Assembly (NCBI GenBank): GCA_045595395.1
Contig: JAZOAH010000007.1
Coordinates: 1-49,666, forward strand
Direction: 5' to 3'
From: CAKSHC01 sp045595395
GTDB taxonomy: Bacteria; Bacillota; Clostridia; Oscillospirales; UMGS1783
DNA length: 49,666 nt
The notes below the pieces were generated by a model. That model did not search any database and was not told where the DNA came from. It was given only the letters and a program-made list of their open reading frames with translations. Position numbers and translations under genes: made by a program. Below are positions 43,887 to 49,666 of this stretch, in pieces; position 1 is the first letter of the stretch; each line of letters starts with the position of its first letter.

Positions 43887-43917
43887 CTCTTACGCTCCCC
43901 TTGCGAACAAGGGGAGG
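43887..43917. repeat. Short hairpin repeat between portal and terL
   Basis: CTCCCCTTGCGAACAAGGGGAG with the flank TTCCTCTTACG, also present at 35009-35040. Confidence 0.6.
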
Positions 43918-43933
43918 TATCTCTGCCTCAATC

Positions 43934-45286
43934 TTAGACCACGCGTGGCTGATCACCTAACCCCAGCGCACTGCGTTTCGGCACCACGCTGAAAAACGGC
44001 AGTGGCTCGGGCTTTCTTAACATAGCCGGCCGTGGCCGCCCGGCCACAAAGTAGCGCAGGGCGTCGGGGGCGTGGGTCAGTTCGTGCGGATGGATGGCCA
44101 CATCCCCCGGATCATGCGGGCTGACGGCCAGCGCCGGCAGGGTGCGGATGAGGTTGCGGCAGGAGGAAAAGATGCGCAGGGCAGCGCTCGTCTGCCCCTG
44201 CTCGTCGGGATAGGGGCGCAGCCACTCCTTGAGCTCCAGCCAGCCCTGCGTCCGATCGTTCTGGGCACGGCGCAGCGGGATGCCGCTGTTGTGGAAGATC
44301 TCGGCCGTGCTGCGGCCGGTGTCCTTGTGCCGATTCCACAGGTCGGGCGGGGCAAAGGTGGCGGCGATGGTCTCGTGGGTGTGCTCCCGAATGCGTGCCG
44401 CCGCCTGCGACACGATCAGCCCCGGCTCATACACCTCACGGTAAACATAGGCTCGCCCCTGCTCGTCGACCGCCACAAACAGGCAGGCCAGCATGTCCAG
44501 GCCGTAGTCGACGGCACGGTAGCGAGGCCAGTGCCGTGGCAGAGCAAAGGGCTCAAGCACATGCACCCTGCGGTCAAACTCGGCAAAGTACTGTCCCTCA
44601 AACAGGTCCCAGCACCCCTCCAGCAGCGCCTTACGCTCCCGCTCGCCCAGCAGCTCCAGTCGGCGGCGATAGTCGGGATCGGCTCGCTCCAGATAGGCGT
44701 TGTCGCTCAGCCGAGCCGGCAAAAAGATGCGGCTCAGTCCCCCCACCGCAAAGGCGGTATCGGGCGGCGACGGGTCGATAAACCGAGCCTTGACCCAGGC
44801 ATGGCCAAGCCCGCCCGGATTTGTAGTAGACTTTACTGATTTGGGAAACTCGTTGGCGCCTCGCACACGGGAGAGCAGATAGCGGTACATCTCCTCGGTA
44901 AAATGGGTCAGCTCGTCGAAGCGGATGACGTCGTACTCGGCCGACTGGTATTTGTAGACATCGTTGGGGGCGTCGAGCGAGCCGAAATCGAGCAGCGAGC
45001 CGTTGGCAAAGCGGCCGCAGTGGCGGCTCGATTCAAACTTGAACAGTTGCCGTGGATAGAGCTCCAGGGCGGTGCGCACCAGTGTCTTTTCCAGCTCCCC
45101 GTAGGTGCGCCGCAGCAGCAACTGCTTAGAGCCGGGATAGCGCAGCGCGTAAATGAGGGCATCGCACAGCTGCCCATAGCTTTTGCCGCCCCCTGCCGCC
45201 CCGCCGTAGAGCACCTCAAACTCCTGCGCCGCCACAAAGGCCCGCTGCCGCTTAGTCAGTTGTAATTTCAACCCGGAAGTCGCCAC
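43934..45286 (-). CDS. terL: Terminase large subunit
   Basis: 450 residues from a GTG at 45286, chosen because AGGAGG lies eight bases upstream; it overlaps terS by 35 bases. The ATPase domain has Walker A YGGAAGGGKSYG (about residue 30) and Walker B YDVIRFDELTHF; the C-terminal nuclease domain has the acidic residues in YRAVDYGLDMLACLFVAV and later blocks. It translocates DNA into the capsid and cuts it. A strong indicator that this is a packaging module. Confidence 0.93.
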   Translation of the reverse strand: MATSGLKLQLTKRQRAFVAAQEFEVLYGGAAGGGKSYGQLCDALIYALRYPGSKQLLLRRTYGELEKTLVRTALELYPRQLFKFESSRHCGRFANGSLLDFGSLDAPNDVYKYQSAEYDVIRFDELTHFTEEMYRYLLSRVRGANEFPKSVKSTTNPGGLGHAWVKARFIDPSPPDTAFAVGGLSRIFLPARLSDNAYLERADPDYRRRLELLGERERKALLEGCWDLFEGQYFAEFDRRVHVLEPFALPRHWPRYRAVDYGLDMLACLFVAVDEQGRAYVYREVYEPGLIVSQAAARIREHTHETIAATFAPPDLWNRHKDTGRSTAEIFHNSGIPLRRAQNDRTQGWLELKEWLRPYPDEQGQTSAALRIFSSCRNLIRTLPALAVSPHDPGDVAIHPHELTHAPDALRYFVAGRPRPAMLRKPEPLPFFSVVPKRSALGLGDQPRVV

Positions 45287-45497
45287 CGCCGTCGCCCTCC
45301 TCCATCGACTCACGGATGATATCATAGGCCTTGACATCCCCCCGCATGGCCTTGCTCACCATCGACAGGGCAATGGCTCGAGCCGCCGTGATCTTCTTGG
45401 GCGCCCCGACAAAGTCCCCGCACACCTCGGCCGCCGCCTCCTTGCTCAATTTCAACGGCAGCACAGCCCCGAACGCCTCCTTGATCTCATCTTTCAT
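45252..45497 (-). CDS. Probable terminase small subunit
   Basis: 81 residues. ATG 45497 has a near-perfect GGAGGTGAT. The sequence KKITAARAIALSMVSKAMRGDVKAYDIIRE resembles the conserved C-terminal part of small terminase-associated proteins in Clostridia phages, but the usual N-terminal helix-turn-helix is missing, making it short. It overlaps terL, as expected for terS. Confidence 0.65.
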   Translation of the reverse strand: MKDEIKEAFGAVLPLKLSKEAAAEVCGDFVGAPKKITAARAIALSMVSKAMRGDVKAYDIIRESMEEGDGGGDFRVEITTD

Positions 45498-45507
45498 CTC
45501 ATCACCT

Positions 45508-45616
45508 CCATGACCATTCGGTCATATTTTCCCTCAAAAAAATAGATGCGTTTACATAATATTGCCCTTTTGGGCTTTTTTTCGAAAAAAGACAGGATGA
45601 CTATGACCCTTCGGTC
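45508..45616. repeat. Pair of ATGACC-NNNN-GGTCAT hairpins flanking a gene-free gap
   Basis: ATGACCATTCGGTCAT just before terS and ATGACCCTTCGGTCAT at the end of the DUF6291-like gene, about 92 bases apart. The gap also holds a GCCC-AAAA-GGGC hairpin with A- and T-runs that may end early transcription. A terminase recognition site is one possibility. Confidence 0.5.
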
Positions 45617-46038
45617 ATGTCCTCACCGCCAAACGGCACAAACAGATCTTCGGGTGCTATGGTGATCTGACTGTTGTTCTTGAGCCGACGCTTTTTCCCC
45701 GTGCGCCCGTTACGAGCGTAGCGAGTATCGTCTTTGTCTTTGTCTTTGTTTTTGTCTTTGTCTTTGTCTTTGTCTTTGTCTTGGTATGCGTCGGTATGCC
45801 ACCGCATACGGGCCGCTTCTCGGCTCTTGCGGCACCTGTCCTCATAGGCTGCCTTATTCCGATCAATGTCCTGGATGTACCGAGCCAGATAGTGCCTCTC
45901 CTGCCCCTTAAGAACCGGCGGCACGCCCGTGTCGGCATAGAGCAGCAAGGCACGAATGAGCCGCCCGAACTGTGCATCATTCAACTCGACACAGGCGTCG
46001 ATGGTGTCATAAAAGAGCTGGATGTATGTCAGCCCCAT
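45601..46038 (-). CDS. DUF6291-like phage protein with Asp-Lys repeat
   Basis: 145 residues. The N-terminal 80 residues (LTYIQLFYDTIDACVELNDA ... RKSREAARMRW) match a DUF6291-type domain found in phage replication regions. A run of Asp-Lys pairs (residues about 85-105) is coded by a six-base tandem repeat (45730-45782), followed by a basic segment (GRTGKKRRLKNNS). Position at the start of the leftward operon fits an early gene. Function unknown. Confidence 0.7.
   Translation of the reverse strand: MGLTYIQLFYDTIDACVELNDAQFGRLIRALLLYADTGVPPVLKGQERHYLARYIQDIDRNKAAYEDRCRKSREAARMRWHTDAYQDKDKDKDKDKNKDKDKDDTRYARNGRTGKKRRLKNNSQITIAPEDLFVPFGGEDMTEGS
45730..45782. repeat. Hexanucleotide tandem repeat (GTCTTT)n
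   Basis: About nine units with one variant (GTTTTT). In frame, so copy number changes lengthen or shorten the Asp-Lys run without a frameshift. Confidence 0.85.
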
Positions 46039-46040
46039 CC

Positions 46041-46298
46041 TCAGGCCGCTCCGCCGAAGACAAACTCAACATAGGAATCTTTATCGTTTTCAGCATACTC
46101 ACGCAGCAGATCCTCGTCGCTTTCCTCCATCGCCGCCTCAAACCGACAATCGACGCTGTCGCAGACAGGGCCTCGCTCGGTTTGGATGACATCATCATAC
46201 GGCCCGACGGGGCGACCGCAGATGCAACACAGCGGCAACTCGGGCAGACAGCTGTAGCAGCCGTCGCACTCGTCGCCATCGTAGCAGGGTATTGCCAT
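46041..46298 (-). CDS. Cysteine-rich small phage protein
   Basis: 85 residues. ATG 46298 (MAIPCYDGDECDGC) has GGTGAT upstream; the longer frame runs through the promoter. Eight cysteines in the first half (CYDGDECDGCYSC, CCICGRPVG, CDSVDC) suggest zinc binding, as in phage zinc-finger regulators. The rest is acidic (MEESDEDLLREYAENDKD). First gene after the leftward early promoter. Confidence 0.65.
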   Translation of the reverse strand: MAIPCYDGDECDGCYSCLPELPLCCICGRPVGPYDDVIQTERGPVCDSVDCRFEAAMEESDEDLLREYAENDKDSYVEFVFGGAA

Positions 46299-46365
46299 AG
46301 TTATCACCGTCCATTTGGTCATATTATTGCACAAAAAAAGAGGTACCATTTCCTTTTGCAACGCA

Positions 46366-46394
46366 ATTATACCACAAAATGTTGCATTTGTCAA
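46366..46394 (-). promoter_or_regulatory. Leftward phage promoter (consensus)
   Basis: On minus TTGACA (46389-46394), 17-base spacer, TATAAT (46366-46371) with an extended -10. Both hexamers are perfect, so it needs tight repression. Confidence 0.88.
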
Positions 46395-46412
46395 TATATT
46401 TTTGTTGCATTT
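46379..46412. promoter_or_regulatory. Candidate repressor operators
   Basis: TGTTGCATTT occurs twice (46379-46388 and 46403-46412), 24 bases apart, each by the -35 of one of the divergent promoters; further TTGCAT-like words follow. Direct repeats at this place are a reasonable binding site for the adjacent S24 repressor. Confidence 0.5.
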
Positions 46413-46433
46413 TGCATTGCATTATGCTATACT
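46405..46433 (+). promoter_or_regulatory. Promoter of the repressor-HAD-azlCD transcript
   Basis: TTGCAT (46405-46410), 17-base spacer, TATACT (46428-46433) with TGC upstream. Confidence 0.75.
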
Positions 46434-46455
46434 GCAAGAAAAGGAGGGATGCGAC

Positions 46456-47097
46456 ATGGAGAAAAGACCGGTCATTCCTGAGATTTTTGCCAAGCGGCTG
46501 ACCCAAAAGATTGCCGAGCGGGGCGAGAGCTGTCATTCGGTGGGGGCGGCGGTGCATCTGTCGGCGGCCACCATCAGCCGTTATTGTAACAATTTAATTG
46601 ATAAGCCCAAGACGGCGGTGGTGCGGATGCTGGCCGAGCATCTGCGGGTATCGCCCGAGTGGCTGATGGGCTACGATCGCCCCGAAGATCGGGCGCAGGC
46701 GGCCGGGCTGATGCCGGTCGAAGTCAAGCAGCGGCCGGTGTTGGGACAGATCGCAGCCGGCCGTCCCATCTATGCCGAGTCGCCGAGCGACTATTATGTC
46801 GAGGAGAACGACGACCGTGCCGTTTTCAGCCTGAAGGTCAAGGGCGACAGCATGATCGGCGCACGCATCTACGATGGCGACACCGTCTTTATCCATGCCC
46901 AGCCCGATGTCGAGGACGGCGAGATCGCCGTGGTGCTCATCGACGACGAGGCCACCCTCAAGCGGGTCTACAAGGTGGATGACCGCATCATCCTGCGTGC
47001 CGAAAACCCGGCCTATCCCCCCATGGAATTTTCCAAAGCCGACGGCAAGGCGCTGCGCATCTTAGGGAAGGCCATCGCTTTTCAAGGCAAATTATGA
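46456..47097 (+). CDS. XRE/S24 (LexA-like) repressor
   Basis: 213 residues. ATG 46456 has AAGGAGGG seven bases upstream. The N-terminal HTH_XRE domain (residues 8-70) is followed by the S24 peptidase: cleavage site Ala-Gly in GQIAAGRPIYAES, catalytic serine in KGDSMIGARIYDGDTVF and lysine in ATLKRVYK. Such repressors self-cleave upon RecA activation. It is divergent from the phage early promoter and is the likely phage repressor, yet overlaps by ATGA with the HAD gene, forming an operon with azlCD. Confidence 0.9.
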   Translation: MEKRPVIPEIFAKRLTQKIAERGESCHSVGAAVHLSAATISRYCNNLIDKPKTAVVRMLAEHLRVSPEWLMGYDRPEDRAQAAGLMPVEVKQRPVLGQIAAGRPIYAESPSDYYVEENDDRAVFSLKVKGDSMIGARIYDGDTVFIHAQPDVEDGEIAVVLIDDEATLKRVYKVDDRIILRAENPAYPPMEFSKADGKALRILGKAIAFQGKL

Positions 47098-47702
47098 TTA
47101 CATATATGATCTGGGATTGGAACGGCACCTTATTGGACGATGTGTCCCTCAATCTCACCATCCTCAACCAACTGCGCCGAGAGGAGGGGCTCCCGCCCCT
47201 CTCCCTTGCCCAATACCGAGCCGCCTTCGGCTTTCCCATCCGTGATTTTTATGAGCGCATCGGCTTTGATTTTGCAAAGACCCCGTATGAGGTGTTAGCC
47301 GACCGCTACTGGGCGCTTTACGAGCAGGGGGTCAAGACCTGTCCGTTGGCGGCCGACGCCGTCCAAACGCTGGCGGCGCTGCCCTGCAATCATATCATTC
47401 TCTCGGCCTCGCCGCTGGATGCGCTGCGGGCACAGGTGGCGCAGTACTCCGACTTGGCCGCCCATATCGACCGCATCCTGGGCACCGACAATGTCCTGGG
47501 CGCTTCCAAGACGGCCCTCGCCCAAGCCTTGCGTGACGAGGGGCTGTGCCGACCCGAGGAGATGCTGTTGGTGGGCGACACCGACCACGACGCCGCCACC
47601 GCCGCCACCCTCGGCTGCCGCTTTGTGGCTTATAGCGGCGGCCACCAAACCAATAACGGAATTCGATCCCTCTCGGAGGTTATCCATGAAATTAACCTAT
47701 AA
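47094..47702 (+). CDS. HAD family phosphatase (phosphoglycolate phosphatase-like)
   Basis: 202 residues. ATG 47094 overlaps the repressor stop. HAD motifs: WDWNGTLLDD (nucleophile Asp), ILSASP (motif II), KTALAQAL (Lys) and LLVGDTDHDAATA (motif IV). A helical cap lies between residues 20 and 80. Nucleophile motif uses DWNGT, common in the Firmicutes branch. Substrate unknown. It overlaps azlC by 17 bases. Confidence 0.87.
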   Translation: MITYMIWDWNGTLLDDVSLNLTILNQLRREEGLPPLSLAQYRAAFGFPIRDFYERIGFDFAKTPYEVLADRYWALYEQGVKTCPLAADAVQTLAALPCNHIILSASPLDALRAQVAQYSDLAAHIDRILGTDNVLGASKTALAQALRDEGLCRPEEMLLVGDTDHDAATAATLGCRFVAYSGGHQTNNGIRSLSEVIHEINL

Positions 47703-48378
47703 AAAAGGCCTAAAAGACGGAATCCCCATTGCTCTGGGCTATCTCTCGGTATCCTTTACCTTTGGCATGATGTGCGCCAAGGGGCAGCTGCCGCTGTGGA
47801 TCACCCAGCTGATCTCCATGACCAATTTGACCTCGGCCGGGCAGTTTGCCGGCACCGAGCTGATCCTGGCTCAGGGTCTGCTCATGGAGGTCTTTGTCAC
47901 CACCCTGGTCATCAATCTGCGCTACATGCTCATGTCCTTCTCCCTCTCGCAGAAGCTTGACCCGACCATGCCCCGCTGGAAGCGTGCCTGTCTGGCCTTC
48001 TTCAACACCGACGAGATCTTCGCCGTGGCCATGCAACAGCAGGGGCACATCAGCGCCCGCTACACCTTGGGCCTGGCCACCCTCCCCTATCTGGGCTGGG
48101 CGAGCGGCACCCTGCTCGGAGCGGTAGCCACAGGGCTTCTGCCCGAGAGCGTGTCAAGCGCGCTGGGCGTGGCCATCTACGGCATGTTCATCGCCATCAT
48201 CGTCCCGCCCGCCAAAAAGGATAAAGCGGTGCTGACGGCCGTCGGCCTCGCTGTCGCCCTCTCCTGCGCCCTGCGCTTTCTGACCGACCTCTCCTCCGGC
48301 TGGGTCATCATCCTGTGCGCTCTGCTTGCGGCCGGCGTTACCGCCGGCCTGTTTCCGGTAAAGGAGGCTGACGTATGA
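47686..48378 (+). CDS. azlC: Branched-chain amino acid exporter large subunit AzlC
   Basis: 230 residues. ATG 47686 has GGAGG upstream. AzlC opening GIPIALGYLSVSFTFGMMC and MTNLTSAGQFAGTELILAQG are family signatures, with LRYMLMSFSLSQKL further on. About seven membrane segments. With AzlD it exports leucine-type amino acids or analogues. Confidence 0.92.
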   Translation: MKLTYKKGLKDGIPIALGYLSVSFTFGMMCAKGQLPLWITQLISMTNLTSAGQFAGTELILAQGLLMEVFVTTLVINLRYMLMSFSLSQKLDPTMPRWKRACLAFFNTDEIFAVAMQQQGHISARYTLGLATLPYLGWASGTLLGAVATGLLPESVSSALGVAIYGMFIAIIVPPAKKDKAVLTAVGLAVALSCALRFLTDLSSGWVIILCALLAAGVTAGLFPVKEADV

Positions 48379-48707
48379 CCCGCATACTATTATCCGTCCT
48401 CATCATGGCCCTCACCACCTACCTGCTGCGTGCCCTGCCGCTGACCCTCTTTACCAAGCAGATCCAAAACCGCTTTGTCCGCTCCTTTCTGACCTATGTC
48501 CCCTACGCCGTGCTGGCCGCCATGACCATCCCCGACATCTTCTTCGCCACAGGCGACCTGCTCTCGGCCGTCATCGGCCTGGCCGTCGCCGTGATCCTGG
48601 CCTGGTTCGGCCGCAGCCTGCTGACGGTCGCGCTGTGTTCCAGTGCCGCCGTCTTTGCGGCTGAATTCATCATTCATCACTCATCATTTATCACTTCTCA
48701 TTTCTAA
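48375..48707 (+). CDS. azlD: Branched-chain amino acid exporter small subunit AzlD
   Basis: 110 residues. ATG 48375 overlaps azlC. Opening MTRILLSVLIMALTTYLLRA and PYAVLAAMTIPDIFFATGD are typical AzlD. The last 13 residues (FIIHHSSFITSHF) and the stop are read from palindromic repeat family A, replacing the original end. Confidence 0.9.
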   Translation: MTRILLSVLIMALTTYLLRALPLTLFTKQIQNRFVRSFLTYVPYAVLAAMTIPDIFFATGDLLSAVIGLAVAVILAWFGRSLLTVALCSSAAVFAAEFIIHHSSFITSHF

Positions 48708-48769
48708 CGCTCTGTGCGATGCCGAGGAAATGCGAAATGATGAATGATAAATGATAAGTGCATAATGAT
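48665..48769. repeat. Palindromic repeat family A, copy 3
   Basis: ATTCATCATTCATCACTCAT arm, core CTAACGCTCTGTGCGATGCC, and ATGATGAATGATAAATGATA arm; begins within azlD and ends just before the glyS promoter. Confidence 0.75.
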
Positions 48770-48774
48770 TTCCC

Positions 48775-48803
48775 TTGCATTTCCTATATATTTATAGTAT
48801 GAT
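48775..48803 (+). promoter_or_regulatory. Promoter of glyS
   Basis: TTGCAT (48775-48780), 17-base spacer, TATGAT (48798-48803). Confidence 0.6.
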
Positions 48804-48837
48804 ATTGTATTATAATATTTGCCAAAGGAAGAATATC

Positions 48838-49501
<664 letters not shown>

Positions 49502-49585
49502 AAGTCGGAGGCCAAGCGGTCTTAGGAAGACAATCCAAGCCCACAACTCCTTGGCCCACAGACCGACATGGCTACGATCCGACTT
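49502..49585. other. Sequencing adapter (MGI/BGI type) embedded in the sequence
   Basis: 49502-49533 is the 32-base MGI read adapter (begins AAGTCGGAGGCCAAGCGGTC), 49534-49543 a 10-base index-like word, and 49544-49585 the complement of the second 42-base adapter with two differences (ends TGGCTACGATCCGACTT). Recognised from memory of the published kit sequences. Confidence 0.93.
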
Positions 49586-49666
49586 GCAAGCTGCCCTTCG
49601 GCGTCTGCCAGATCGGTAAGTCCTTCCGCAACGAGACCACCCCCGGCAACTTCATCTTCCGTACCC
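49586..49666 (+). other. Artefactual second copy of 81 bases of glyS
   Basis: Repeats 49421-49501 base for base with one difference (ATCACC to ACCACC). Equal lengths on both sides of an adapter show an 81-base insert joined to itself, not a biological duplication. Confidence 0.93.

Noticed and set aside
45729..45782. Possible CRISPR array
   Set aside because: The units are six bases with no spacers and lie in a coding frame.
49502..49666. A tandem motif 2 duplication in GlyRS
   Set aside because: The linking sequence is an MGI-type adapter with index, so the repeat is a library artefact.

Overview
The window looks like a piece of a GC-rich Clostridia chromosome, most likely a gut Oscillospirales-type anaerobe. 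The signs are a SCIFF peptide with its radical SAM maturase, a dockerin fragment, Gram-positive style AGGAGG ribosome binding sites, strong TTGACA/TATAAT promoters, a glycine riboswitch in front of a Na+/amino-acid symporter, and many intrinsic terminators. The assignment comes from gene content only and no marker tree was run. The right end carries an MGI/BGI-type sequencing adapter (49502-49585) between two copies of the same 81 bases of glyS. The last 165 bases are therefore an artefact and the sequence is probably a contig end.

Layout. 1-800: end of a dockerin protein, a tRNA operon on the minus strand (tRNA-Leu, initiator tRNA and a decayed third tRNA) and a small ribbon-helix-helix protein. 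0.9-29.8 kb: ordinary chromosome. It holds a PlsC-like acyltransferase, queH with a FlaA1/CapD-like sugar dehydratase, asnS, an AraC regulator divergent from rhamnulokinase, the SCIFF peptide, its maturase and a PLP decarboxylase, riboswitch-controlled alsT, a MATE pump, trkA-trkH-SDR, a radical SAM protein, ung, a cupin, an exonuclease, an SDR with an ATP-grasp protein, and a complete oppBCDFA operon. 29.8-32.7 kb: a scrambled island. It has one intact ribokinase among chimeric gene pieces (ROK kinase joined to LysM, PfkB joined to DeoC, OppB start joined to a DUF4432-type epimerase) and lies between two 95% identical copies of the opp promoter/terminator region. 32.7-46.3 kb: a compact leftward phage module with early genes, terS, terL, portal, scaffold, coat, tail genes, XhlA, holin and endolysin, ending in a barnase-like RNase and its barstar inhibitor. 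46.3-48.7 kb: a divergent S24/LexA-type repressor translationally coupled to a HAD phosphatase and azlCD. 48.8 kb to the end: glyS, partial.

The most unusual parts are: (a) a barnase-barstar cassette bounded almost exactly by its start and stop codons, with the cassette-free flank preserved 3.7 kb away; (b) the chimeric island beside it; (c) a glycine riboswitch whose variable stem carries about 150 bases of a dispersed repeat that recurs after the cupin gene beside a duplicated gene tail; and (d) at least three families of palindromic repeats that sit in intergenic gaps and supply stop codons or terminal codons to azlD, the portal gene, holin and a phage connector gene.

The phage module has no visible integrase, polymerase, tape measure or tail tube gene and carries several intergenic repeats. 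It may be a defective or domesticated element or one with a very small podovirus-like virion. Since the adapter proves a library artefact at the end of this sequence, the chimeric island should be confirmed with independent reads.
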